Under the pieces are notes generated by a model. That model made no database searches and was not told where the DNA came from. It worked only from the letters and a program-made list of their open reading frames with translations. DNA of 64,000 nt from Hydractinia symbiolongicarpus. Lineage: Eukaryota; Cnidaria; Hydrozoa; Anthoathecata; Hydractiniidae. Made by a program: the position numbers and the translations under genes. Below are positions 51,501 through 62,112 of this stretch, in pieces; the stretch's first letter is position 1, and each line of letters opens with the position of its first letter. Location: contig NC_079875.1 in the NCBI RefSeq assembly GCF_029227915.1, positions 24,498,001 through 24,562,000 on the forward strand. The letters run 5' to 3'.

Positions 51501-53275
51501 AGCTCGAGACGATATGTAATGGTTTTCTGGGTTGCGCCGCTGGGTTCCAAGTCTACCCTTCTAAGGGACGGTTTCTTGGTCAGCCCAAGCATTACGATAC
51601 GATTTCTCAAGTCTTCATGTCTAAGGTCAGAAAGCTTTTCTGTTTCCAGGTTTGCTGCTTTTTATTCTTTGTCACAACCTCTCTAAGGGCTGGGTTCCAA
51701 GTCTACCTCTCTTAGCCCTGGGCTCTGTGTCACTAGGTAAAAGCAACAACGATACCATTTGCAGCTGTCGACTTTTCTTTTTCCAAAGTTTAACAAAAGT
51801 TATTGGTTTTGGCGGACGGTGTCAATGAATGTGGCTGGTGTCTTGCAGGAGGCAGGGGATGCTTACTCAAGGGTCCGCACCAGATCCCAAGCATGAGTGA
51901 ATTTCACCAATCCTTGTGTTTCCACATTCATAGGTGTTTGTTTCAGTACAGTCGAAATCCATTAACTTTCCGATTATCCCTGTAAAGGGGAGAATGCAGA
52001 AGTTCTACAGCAGCTTCTTATTCTTTGGAGAGAAACCTCCTTTTTTAATTAAACTTTCCGTCTTAAAAGACTAGTTTTATCTGCATTGCGATGTAGTTAC
52101 TCCTATTCTCTTTTTCCTGTTTCTTACACAGATCCAGTTGACTGCCAGGAAAGACTGGTTGACACTGGGAAAGACTAGTGACTGTGGGAAAGACCACTGA
52201 CGGTGGGAAAGACCATAGATCGTGAAGGCTTTTAGGTTTTGGTGACTAAAGAGTGTGTGTTCTTCATTGGTTAGGATGGGTCTTTAGTTGCAATCTCGAG
52301 ACGATTGATAACTCCTTCCAAAGAATGGAGTGTGGCGGATTTCGAAGCATAAAAGTTGACTGGGTGGTGAAGTGAATTACTTGTTTAAGCTCGAGACGAT
52401 ATGTAATGGTTTTCTGGGTTGCCGCCGCTGGGTTCCAAGTCTACCTTTCTAAGGGGCGGTTTCTTGGTCAGCCCAAGCATTACGATACGATTTCTCAAGT
52501 GTTCATGTCTAAGGTCAGAAAGCTTTTCTGTTTCCAGGTTTGCTGCTTTTTATTCTTTGTCACAACCTTTCTAAGGGCTGGGTTCCAAGTCTACCTCTCT
52601 TAGCCCTGGGCTCTGTGTCAGTAGGTAAAAGCAACAACGATACGATTTGCAGCTGTCGACTTTTCTTTTTCCAAAGTTTAACAAAAGTTATTGGTTTTGG
52701 TGGACGGTGTCAATGAATGTGGCTGGTGTCTTGCAGGAGGCAGGGGATGCTTACTCAAGGGCCCGCACCAGATCCCAAGCATGAGTGAATTTCACCAATC
52801 CTCGTGTTTCCACATTCATAGGTGTTTGTTTCAGTACAGTCGAAATCCATTAACTTTCCGATTATCCCTGTAAAGGGGAGAATGCAGAAGTTCTACAGCA
52901 GCTTCTTATTCTTTGGAGAGAAACCTCCTTTTTTAATTAAACTTTCCGTCTTAAAAGACTAGTTTTATCTGCATTGCGATGTAGTTACTCCTATTTTCTT
53001 TTTCCTGTTTCTTACACAGATCCAGTTGACTGCCAGGAAAGACTGGTTGACACTGGGAAAGACTCGTGACTGTGGGAAAGACCACTGACGGTGGGAAAGA
53101 CCATAGATCGTGAAGGCTTTTAGGTTTTGGTGACTAAAGAGTGTGTGTTCTTCATTGGTTAGGATGGGTCTTCAGTTGCAATCTCGAGACAATTGATAAC
53201 TCCTTCCAAAGAATGGAGTGTGGCGGATTTCGAAGCATAAAAGTTGACTGGGTGGTGAAGTGAATTACTTGTTTA

Positions 53276-56200
53276 AGCTCGAGACGATATGTAATGGTTT
53301 TCTGGGTTGCCGCCGCTGGGTTCCAAGTCTACCTTTCTAAGGGGCGGTTTCTTGGTCAGCCCAAGCATTACGATACGATTTCTCAAGTGTTCATGTCTAA
53401 GGTCAGAAAGCTTTTCTGTTTCCAGGTTTGCTGCTTTTTATTCTTTGTCACAACCTTTCTAAGGGCTGGGTTCCAGGTCTACCTCTCTTAGCCCTGGGCT
53501 TTTTCTCAGTAGGTAAAAGCAACAACGATACGATTTGCAGCTGTCGACTTTTCTTTTTCCAAAGTTTAACAAAAGTTATTGGTTTTGGCGGACGGTGTCA
53601 ATGAATGTGGCTGGTGTCTTGCAGAACGCAGGGGATGCTTACTCAAGCGCCCGCACCAGATCCCAAGCATGAGTGAATTTCACCAATCCTCGTGTTTCCA
53701 CATTCATAGGTGTTTGTTTCAGTACAGTCGAAATCCATTAACTTTCCGATTATCCCTGTAAAGGGGAGAATGCAGAAGTTCTACAGCAGCTTCTTATTCT
53801 TTGGAGAGAAACCTCCTTTTTTTAATTAAACTTTCCGTCTTAAAAAGCTAGTTTTATCTGCATTGCGATGTAGTTACTCCTATTCTCTTTTTGCTGTTTC
53901 TTACACAGATCCAGTTGACTGCCAGGAAAGACTGGTTGACACTGGGAAAGACTAGTGACTGTGGGAAAGACCACTGACGGTGGGAAAGACCATAGATCGT
54001 GAAGGCCTTTAGGTTTTAGTGACTGAAGAGTGTGTGTTCTTCATTGGTTAGGATGGGTCTTTAGTTGCAATCTCGAGACGATTGATAACTCCTTCCAAAG
54101 AATGGAGTGTGGCGGATTTCGGAGCATAAAAGTTGACTGGGTGGTGAAGTGAATTACTTGTTTAAGCTCGAGACGATATGTAATGGTTTTCTGGGTTGCG
54201 CCGCTGGGTTCCAAGTCTACCTTTCTAAGGGGCGGTTTCTTGGTCAGCCCAAGCATTACGATACGATTTCTCAAGTCTTCATGTCTAAGGTCAGAAAGCT
54301 TTTCTGTTTCCAGGTTTGCTGCTTTTTATTCTTTGTCACAACCTCTCTAAGGGCTGGGTTCCAAGTCTACCTCTCTTAGCCCTGGGCTCTGTGTCACTAG
54401 GTAAAAGCAACAACGATACCATTTGCAGCTGTCGACTTTTCTTTTTCCAAAGTTTAACAAAAGTTATTGGTTTTGGCGGACGGTGTCAATGAATGTGGCT
54501 GGTGTCTTGCAGGAGGCAGGGGATGCTTACTCAAGGGTCCGCACCAGATCCCAAGCATGAGTGAATTTCACCAATCCTTGTGTTTCCACATTCATAGGTG
54601 TTTGTTTCAGTACAGTCGAAATCCATTAACTTTCCGATTATCCCTGTAAAGGGGAGAATGCAGAAGTTCTACAGCAGCTTCTTATTCTTTGGAGAGAAAC
54701 CTCCTTTTTTAATTAAACTTTCCGTCTTAAAAGACTAGTTTTATCTGCATTGCGATGTAGTTACTCCTATTCTCTTCTTCCTGTTTCTTACACAGATCCA
54801 GTTGACTGCCAGGAAAGACTGGTTGACACTGGGAAAGACTAGTGACTGTGGGAAAGACCACTGACGGTGGGAAAGACCATAGATCGTGAAGGCTTTTAGG
54901 TTTTGGTGACTAAAGAGTGTGTGTTCTTCATTGGTTAGGATGGGTCTTCAGTTGCAATCTCGAGACAATTGATAACTCCTTCCAAAGAATGGAGTGTGGC
55001 GGATTTCGAAGCATAAAAATTGACTGGGTGGTGAAGTGAATTACTTGTTTAAGCTCGAGACGATATGTAATGGTTTTCTGGGTTGCCGCCGCTGGGTTCC
55101 AAGTCTACCTTTCTAAGGGGCGGTTTCTTGGTCAGCCCAAGCATTACGATACGATTTCTCAAGTGTTCATGTCTAAGGTCAGAAAGCTTTTCTGTTTCCA
55201 GGTTTGCTGCTTTTTATTCTTTGTCACAACCTTTCTAAGGGCTGGGTTCCAGGTCTACCTCTCTTAGCCCTGGGCTTTTTCTCAGTAGGTAAAAGCAACA
55301 ACGATACGATTTGCAGCTGTCGACTTTTCTTTTTCCAAAGTTTAACAAAAGTTATTGGTTTTGGCGGACGGTGTCAATGAATGTGGCTGGTGTCTTGCAG
55401 AACGCAGGGGATGCTTACTCAAGGGCCCGCACCAGATCCCAAGCATGAGTGAATTTCACCAATCCTCGTGTTTCCACATTCATAGGTGTTTGTTTCAGTA
55501 CAGTCGAAATCCATTAACTTTCCGATTATCCCTGTAAAGGGGAGAATGCAGAAGTTCTACAGCAGCTTCTTATTCTTTGGAGAGAAACCTCCTTTTTTAA
55601 TTAAACTTTCCGTCTTAAAAGACTAGTTTTATCTGCATTGCGATGTAGTTACTCCTATTTTCTTTTTCCTGTTTCTTACACAGATCCAGTTGACTGCCAG
55701 GAAAGACTGGTTGACACTGGGAAAGACTCGTGACTGTGGGAAAGACCACTGACGGTGGGAAAGACCATAGATCGTGAAGGCTTTTAGGTTTTGGTGACTA
55801 AAGAGTGTGTGTTCTTCATTGGTTAGGATGGGTCTTCAGTTGCAATCTCGAGACAATTGATAACTCCTTCCAAAGAATGGAGTGTGGCGGATTTCGAAGC
55901 ATAAAAGTTGACTGGGTGGTGAAGTGAATTACTTGTTTAAGCTCGAGACGATATGTAATGGTTTTCTGGGTTGCCGCCGCTGGGTTCCAAGTCTACCTTT
56001 CTAAGGGGCGGTTTCTTGGTCAGCCCAAGCATTACGATACGATTTCTCAAGTGTTCATGTCTAAGGTCAGAAAGCTTTTCTGTTTCCAGGTTTGCTGCTT
56101 TTTATTCTTTGTCACAACCTTTCTAAGGGCTGGGTTCCAGGTCTACCTCTCTTAGCCCTGGGCTTTTTCTCAGTAGGTAAAAGCAACAACGATACGATTT

Positions 56201-58603
56201 GCAGCTGTCGACTTTTCTTTTTCCAAAGTTTAACAAAAGTTATTGGTTTTGGCGGACGGTGTCAATGAATGTGGCTGGTGTCTTGCAGAACGCAGGGGAT
56301 GCTTACTCAAGCGCCCGCACCAGATCCCAAGCATGAGTGAATTTCACCAATCCTCGTGTTTCCACATTCATAGGTGTTTGTTTCAGTACAGTCGAAATCC
56401 ATTAACTTTCCGATTATCCCTGTAAAGGGGAGAATGCAGAAGTTCTACAGCAGCTTCTTATTCTTTGGAGAGAAACCTCCTTTTTTTAATTAAACTTTCC
56501 GTCTTAAAAAGCTAGTTTTATCTGCATTGCGATGTAGTTACTCCTATTCTCTTTTTGCTGTTTCTTACACAGATCCAGTTGACTGCCAGGAAAGACTGGT
56601 TGACACTGGGAAAGACTAGTGACTGTGGGAAAGACCACTGACGGTGGGAAAGACCATAGATCGTGAAGGCCTTTAGGTTTTAGTGACTGAAGAGTGTGTG
56701 TTCTTCATTGGTTAGGATGGGTCTTTAGTTGCAATCTCGAGACGATTGATAACTCCTTCCAAAGAATGGAGTGTGGCGGATTTCGGAGCATAAAAGTTGA
56801 CTGGGTGGTGAAGTGAATTACTTGTTTAAGCTCGAGACGATATGTAATGGTTTTCTGGGTTGCGCCGCTGGGTTCCAAGTCTACCTTTCTAAGGGGCGGT
56901 TTCTTGGTCAGCCCAAGCATTACGATACGATTTCTCAAGTCTTCATGTCTAAGGTCAGAAAGCTTTTCTGTTTCCAGGTTTGCTGCTTTTTATTCTTTGT
57001 CACAACCTCTCTAAGGGCTGGGTTCCAAGTCTACCTCTCTTAGCCCTGGGCTCTGTGTCACTAGGTAAAAGCAACAACGATACCATTTGCAGCTGTCGAC
57101 TTTTCTTTTTCCAAAGTTTAACAAAAGTTATTGGTTTTGGCGGACGGTGTCAATGAATGTGGCTGGTGTCTTGCAGGAGGCAGGGGATGCTTACTCAAGG
57201 GTCCGCACCAGATCCCAAGCATGAGTGAATTTCACCAATCCTTGTGTTTCCACATTCATAGGTGTTTGTTTCAGTACAGTCGAAATCCATTAACTTTCCG
57301 ATTATCCCTGTAAAGGGGAGAATGCAGAAGTTCTACAGCAGCTTCTTATTCTTTGGAGAGAAACCTCCTTTTTTAATTAAACTTTCCGTCTTAAAAGACT
57401 AGTTTTATCTGCATTGCGATGTAGTTACTCCTATTCTCTTCTTCCTGTTTCTTACACAGATCCAGTTGACTGCCAGGAAAGACTGGTTGACACTGGGAAA
57501 GACTAGTGACTGTGGGAAAGACCACTGACGGTGGGAAAGACCATAGATCGTGAAGGCTTTTAGGTTTTGGTGACTAAAGAGTGTGTGTTCTTCATTGGTT
57601 AGGATGGGTCTTCAGTTGCAATCTCGAGACAATTGATAACTCCTTCCAAAGAATGGAGTGTGGCGGATTTCGAAGCATAAAAATTGACTGGGTGGTGAAG
57701 TGAATTACTTGTTTAAGCTCGAGACGATATGTAATGGTTTTCTGGGTTGCCGCCGCTGGGTTCCAAGTCTACCTTTCTAAGGGGCGGTTTCTTGGTCAGC
57801 CCAAGCATTACGATACGATTTCTCAAGTGTTCATGTCTAAGGTCAGAAAGCTTTTCTGTTTCCAGGTTTGCTGCTTTTTATTCTTTGTCACAACCTTTCT
57901 AAGGGCTGGGTTCCAGGTCTACCTCTCTTAGCCCTGGGCTTTTTCTCAGTAGGTAAAAGCAACAACGATACGATTTGCAGCTGTCGACTTTTCTTTTTCC
58001 AAAGTTTAACAAAAGTTATTGGTTTTGGCGGACGGTGTCAATGAATGTGGCTGGTGTCTTGCAGAACGCAGGGGATGCTTACTCAAGGGCCCGCACCAGA
58101 TCCCAAGCATGAGTGAATTTCACCAATCCTCGTGTTTCCACATTCATAGGTGTTTGTTTCAGTACAGTCGAAATCCATTAACTTTCCGATTATCCCTGTA
58201 AAGGGGAGAATGCAGAAGTTCTACAGCAGCTTCTTATTCTTTGGAGAGAAACCTCCTTTTTTTAATTAAACTTTCCGTCTTAAAAAGCTAGTTTTATCTG
58301 CATTGCGATGTAGTTACTCCTATTCTCTTTTTTCTGTTTCTTACACAGATCCAGTTGACTGCCAGGAAAGACTGGTTGACACTGGGAAAGACTAGTGACT
58401 GTGGGAAAGACCACTGACGGTGGGAAAGACCATAGATCGTGAAGGCCTTTAGGTTTTGGTGACTGAAGAGTGTGTGTTCTTCATTGGTTAGGATGGGTCT
58501 TCAGTTGCAATCTCGAGACGATTGATAACTCCTTCCAAAGAATGGAGTGTGGCGGATTTCGAAGCATAAAAGTTGACTGGGTGGTGAAGTGAATTACTTG
58601 TTT
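53276..58603 (+). repeat. Higher-order repeat: two trimers, period 2664 bp
   Basis: Monomers at 53276-55939 (B, A, B) are repeated at 55940-58603. Shared rare marks are AAGCGCCCGC near 53645 and 56309, GGTTTTAGTGAC near 54011 and 56675, TCGGAGCATAAAAG near 54118 and 56782, CTCTTCTTCCTG near 54771 and 57435, and ATAAAAATTGAC near 55014 and 57678. The last monomer of the second copy reads TCTTTTTTCTG near 58323 instead of the TCTTTTTCCTG class found at the matching place near 55660. Confidence 0.85.
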
Positions 58604-59404
58604 AAGCTCGAGACGATATGTAATGGTTTTCTGGGTTGCGCCGCTGGGTTCCAAGTCTACCTTTCTAAGGGGCGGTTTCTTGGTCAGCCCAAGCATTACG
58701 ATACGATTTCTCAAGTTTTCATGTCTAAGGTCAGAAAGCTTTTCTGTTTCCAGGTTTGCTGCTTTTTATTTTTTGTCACAACCTTTCTAAGGGCTGGGTT
58801 CCAAGTCTACCTCTCTTAGCCCTGGGCTCTGTGTCAGTAGGTAAAAGCAACAACGATACGATTTGCAGCTGTCGACTTTTCTTTTTCCAAAGTTTAACAA
58901 AAGTTCTTGGTTTTGGCGGACGGTGTCAATGAATGTGGCTGGTGTCTTGCGGGAGGCAGGGGATGCTTACTCAAGGGCCCGCACCAGATCCCAAGCATGA
59001 GTGAATTTCACCAATCCTCGTGTTTCCACATTCATAGGTGATTGTTTCAGTACAGTCGAAATCCATTAACTTTCCGATTATCCCTGTAAAGGGGAGAATG
59101 CAGAAGTTCTCCAGCATCTTCTTATTCTTTGGAGAGAAACCTCCTTTTTTTAATTAAACTTTCCGTCTTAAAATGCTAGTTTTATCTGCATTGCGATGTA
59201 GTTACTCCTATTCTCTTTTTTCTGTTTCTTACACAGATCCAGTTGACTGCCAGAAAAGACTGGTTGACACTGGGAAAGACTAGTGACTGTGGGAAAGACC
59301 ACTGACGGTGGGAAAGACCATAGATCGTGAAGGCCTTTAGGTTTTGGTGACTGAAGAGTGTGTGTTCTTCATTGGTTAGGATGGGTCTTCAGTTGCAATC
59401 TCGA

Positions 59405-59416
59405 GACGAATGATTA
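59405..59416. other. Left insertion junction in the monomer
   Basis: The forward monomer is intact through CTCGAGACGA (59409). The following ATGATTAA can be read either as one substitution in the monomer's TTGAT or as the start of the inverted arm (ATTAA), so a few bases of microhomology blur the junction. The expected downstream sequence, TTGATAACTCC, resumes at 62113 as ATAACTCC, so only about 3 target bases are missing. No clear target-site duplication is seen. Confidence 0.75.
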
Positions 59417-59739
59417 AAAAAGAAGGTTTCTCTCCAAAGAATAAGAAGCTGCTGGAGAACTTCTGCATTCTCCCCTTTACAGGGATAATCGGAAAGTTAA
59501 TGGATTTCGACTGTACTGAAACAAACACATATGAATGTGGAAACACGAGGATTGGTGAAATTCACTCATGCTTGGGATCAGGTGCGGGCCCTTGAGTAAG
59601 CATCCCCTGCCTCCTGCAAGACACCAGCCAGATTCATTGACATCGTCCGCCAAAACCAATAACTTTTGTTAAACTTTGGAAAAAGAAAAGTCGACAGCTG
59701 CAAATCGTATCGTTGTTGCTTTTACCTACTGACACAGAG
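59413..59739 (-). repeat. Inverted satellite fragment joined to the LINE 5' end
   Basis: This stretch is the reverse complement of part of a monomer, from CTCTGTGTCAG through the T-run before AATTAAAC. It pairs with 58827-59154 just upstream: two arms of about 327-328 bp with a 258-bp spacer, a large potential fold-back. It carries the rare GCTGGAGAAC, the complement of GTTCTCCAGC, which I otherwise see only in the adjacent monomer at 59107. It also has private changes (CATATGAATG near 59528, AGCCAGATTCATTG near 59626, GACATCGTCC near 59639, and one T missing from the run). It ends abruptly at 59739, where LINE sequence begins. Confidence 0.93.
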
Positions 59740-59740
59740 T

Positions 59741-60021
59741 TCCGTGGAAAGTTCCTGGGAATATTTTAAAACAACAGTACATGCTATAATCGACAAGCAC
59801 GCTCCCGTTATAACCAAAATGGTAAAAGGGCGTTCCTGTCCGTGGTTGAGTGCTGAAATTAAGAAACATATGAACAATCGAGATAAACTCTTGAGAAAGG
59901 CACGAAAAACGAAGAAAGCGTCAGATTGGTGTTTGCACAGACAATTAAAAAATCTTTGTAACAACAAAATTCGAGTTGCAAGAAATGGTTATCAGAAAAA
60001 CTTGTTAGTGGAAAACCGGCT
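59741..60021 (+). pseudogene. LINE ORF2 fragment, endonuclease-RT linker region (5' truncated, frameshifted)
   Basis: The open frame after the satellite junction begins at TCC (59741) with SSVESSWEYFKTT and continues through CPWLS (codons from 59837) and the basic segment RDKLLRKARKTKKASDW to VENRL near 60021. In this family the segment sits between the endonuclease and RT domains and often carries a CPW(L/F) motif followed by basic residues. There is no start codon of its own: upstream codons are inverted satellite. After about 60020 the homologous reading moves to another frame, consistent with loss of one base in CGGCTAATCC. Beyond that point this frame drifts into unrelated residues until a stop at about 60170. 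Confidence 0.85.
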
Positions 60022-60025
60022 AATC
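60019..60025 (+). other. Frameshift in the LINE ORF
   Basis: The homologous protein reads VENRL in one frame up to CTA (60020-60022), then NPRKFW in the frame of AAT (60022-60024). The bases GGCTAATCC look one A short, so a single-base deletion is the simplest cause. Sequencing error in an A-run cannot be excluded, although the run is only two bases. Confidence 0.8.
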
Positions 60026-61749
60026 CTCGTAAGTTTTGGAAAACAATCAAAAGCATATTTCCTGCAGGAAAGTCATCATCTCCAACAAATAGTGATCAGC
60101 CGGATGCAGCTGAGAAACTTCTTTACGCTAACAAATTTTGTCGATACTTTTCAGATTGCGCTAGAAAATTGAAGGACGTCGCTTTTCCATTACGAAACCT
60201 TATATGGAGATATACTCCAATAATTTCGACCAGGACTGATAAACTCTTTCATTTTCATTACGTCACGAAAGTGTTTGTCGAAAAAGAATTAAAATCTTTG
60301 AAGAGAAAGAAAGCCACCGGTGCAGATGACATACCACCGGGTGTTTTGAAAGATGCTGCTACACTCCTTTCTCAACCATTAGCATTCATTATAAACCTGT
60401 CGCTGCGTACCAGTACAATACCGTCGGACTGGAAAATCGCAAAAGTTACGCCACTTTTTAAGGGAAGAAATTCATCTGAAGAAACAAACTATCGACCTAT
60501 CTCAGTTCTTCCTATAGTTTCCAAGATTCTAGAACGTGCTGTTCATCACCAATTAATTGATTATCTAGAATCAAATAACTTACTTTCTCGAAATCAATTT
60601 GGGTACCGTCGAAAACGATCAACGGAGATGGCGACTACGTTATTAACGGACAACATCAGGAAAGAAGTAGACAGTGGCAATCTAGTTGGTGCAATTTTTG
60701 TTGACTTGTCAAAAGCATTTGACACTCTTAGTCATGGATTATTACTGTCAAAATTATGTTCTTATGGTATTAAAGGAATTGCTTTGAATTGGTTCTCAGA
60801 CTACCTTTTCAATAGAAAGCAGTATTGCGTAGTAAACAACGTAGCATCCGAAGAGAAAAGTATTGTCTGTGGTGTACCACAAGGATCCATCTTAGGACCT
60901 ATCTTGTTTTTACTTTATTTCAATGACTTTGAAGAGTGCGTTAAATATTCTGAAGTCATAGAGTTTGCAGATGACACGGTGTTATATTTTGCGAGCAAAC
61001 GGTTACAAGACATCGAAGACAAGTTCAATTACGATCTCGAGAAGATAGCCGAATATCTCAAAGATAACGAATTAGTAATAAATCTCAGAAAAGGAAAGAC
61101 CGAGTCAATGGTATTTGGAACTCAAAAACGACTCTCGATGTATTCACGACAAATGAATTTATATTACAATGACGTTCCAATATCTTCAACTACACATTAT
61201 AAGTATCTTGGTACTGTTTTGGATCCATCTTTAAACATGAACGAAAACTTCAACACGATTTACAAAAGAGCTTCGAACAAGCTACGTTTGTTAAGTTCAC
61301 TCAAAATGGGTCTTACTGCGGATGCTGTTAGAAAGATCTACACAGCTATTATTTTACCAGGATTATCCTATTGCAGTAACGTTCAGCTCAAATTCAATGA
61401 TACTCAAATAAAGAGACTGGAATCCATTGACAATCGTGCTAGAATTCTGACTCAACAAAATGTTCCTGAGATCAGAAAAGAAATTGAAAAACGAGCTGTG
61501 CTGTTTGTTAAAAAATGTTTGGATGGTAATGTCTGGGATAACTTTCAAGACTACTTCACTGTGAAGCGTCGTCAAAGAACAACAAGAAACAACGGTTTTC
61601 TTTTATTTATACCTAAAGTGAAATTAGAATTTGCAAAGGGAAGCTTCTTTTCAATGGGTGTGAGTTTATTCAACTCTTTACCCATTGGAATTAGGCAATG
61701 TGAAATTTTTGAGGAATTTAAAGCTTTGTGTCAAGCACATTTTGTTTGA
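60022..61749 (+). pseudogene. LINE ORF2 fragment: reverse transcriptase and C-terminal domain
   Basis: From 60022 the family-like frame (starting NPRKFWKTIKSIFPAG) stays open to a TGA at 61747-61749, about 575 codons. The region between 60022 and 60169 must be included, since the TTG at 60169 is only the first permissive start. RT landmarks, counting from 60169: KKATGADDIPPGVL at 47-60, NYRPISVLP at 107-115, QFGYRRKRSTE at 143-153, motif A FVDLSKAFD at 177-185 with two Asp, motif B GVPQGSILGP at 235-244, motif C FADD at 266-269 (60964-60975), and KYLGTVLD at 345-352. The C-terminal part includes TRNNGFLLFIPK at 472-483 and FNSLP at 501-505, which I know from related cnidarian elements. All catalytic Asp are present and there is no internal stop, so decay is slight. 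It is called a pseudogene because the N-terminus is lost and a frameshift separates it from the linker. Confidence 0.92.
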
Positions 61750-62096
61750 TAAGTGTATTTGTGAGTGTGTTTTCCATACAGCCTGGTTTAGCTTTTGACA
61801 CAATCTTTTTGAGTTTTGTGTTAACATTCTTTTTCAACTGAGGACTTTATATAGTGCACCGTTTTGTGACAGTTTCTTAGTTTGTTTCCCTGTTTTTCTC
61901 GATATAGTCTTTCTCTCTTTTTGTCTCTCATTTTATTCCGTACAAATATACATAATCTTCACATTACATATTTATTTTTATCTATTGTATATAACCATTT
62001 TAAATGAATATTAATATTTTTAACATTTTATTTTCAGGACGCATATTTATAACAGTGTTTTATATACTGACATGCAAATCCTGTATAAACATTCGT
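61750..62096 (+). other. LINE 3' untranslated region
   Basis: About 350 bp of A+T-rich DNA between the RT stop codon and the terminal tail. It is T-rich on the plus strand with no open frame of note and no similarity to the satellite. In target-primed retrotransposons this region carries the signal recognised by the RT. I cannot see a defined stem-loop by eye. Confidence 0.75.
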
Positions 62097-62112
62097 TAAA
62101 TAATAATAATAA
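62097..62112 (+). repeat. TAA-type simple tail at the LINE 3' end
   Basis: TAAATAATAATAATAAATAA is the last sequence before the array resumes at ATAACTCC, partly overlapping it. Short microsatellite 3' tails rather than long poly(A) are known from I-, CR1/L2- and RTE-type LINEs, so this supports 62112 as the true 3' end. The final AAATAACTCC shares ATAACTCC with the target, so the exact join is uncertain by a few bases. Confidence 0.8.

Larger units (their letters stand above)
1..59409 (+). repeat. Tandem satellite array, 887-889 bp monomer, 67 phase-matched copies
   Basis: The same sequence recurs every 887-889 bp without a gap, always in the same orientation. Using the landmark GGTTTTGG(T/C)GGACGGTG as phase marker, copies fall at 303, 1191, 2080, 2968, 3857 and so on to 58907, giving 67 copies. 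Length differences come from a 6- or 7-T run before AATTAAAC, a one-base indel (GTTGCGCCGC or GTTGCCGCCGC) and a few private indels. Copies look nearly identical by eye, which implies active homogenisation. No start-to-stop gene, RNA gene or transposase is visible inside the unit. Arrays of this size and order are typical of centromeric, pericentromeric or subtelomeric heterochromatin in animals, but the chromosomal position cannot be told from the window. The array runs off the left edge. Its right part is cut by the insertion at 59410. Confidence 0.97.
59740..62112 (+). mobile_element. 5'-truncated non-LTR retrotransposon (LINE), Jockey/CR1/L2-like
   Basis: A single-copy block of 2.37 kb with base composition and codon structure unlike the satellite. 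It contains, in order, the end of the endonuclease-RT linker region, an RT domain, a C-terminal domain, an A+T-rich 3' UTR and a short TAA-rich tail. The apurinic endonuclease domain and any upstream ORF are missing, so the element is strongly 5'-truncated, as is usual when target-primed reverse transcription stops early. Without the nuclease and with a frameshift it could not move by itself. The protein pattern (linker with CPWLS and a basic RDKLLRKARKTKK stretch; RT with FVDLSKAFD, GVPQGSILGP and FADD) matches elements that I recall as abundant in cnidarian genomes. The clade (CR1, L2, Rex/Daphne-like) is not settled here. Confidence 0.93.

Noticed and set aside
9769-58603. Higher-order blocks as pure assembly duplications
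   Set aside because: Paired copies differ by scattered single-base changes and the rare marks mix between blocks, which simple duplicated contigs would not show. Read-level confirmation was not possible here, so some doubt remains.
1-59409. CRISPR array or prokaryotic repeat
   Set aside because: The units are contiguous 887-889 bp copies without unique spacers, and the only protein is a eukaryotic LINE reverse transcriptase.
59477-59659. Minus-strand frame resembling the 60-codon satellite frame
   Set aside because: It is the inverted satellite arm read backwards, not a new gene.
59413-59739. Classical twin-priming inversion or an LTR/terminal inverted repeat
   Set aside because: The inverted part is target satellite, not element sequence, and there is no matching copy at the 3' end of the LINE.
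59722-60056. Minus-strand open frames across the LINE linker region
   Set aside because: They are opposite-strand shadows of the LINE coding frame and show no recognisable domain.
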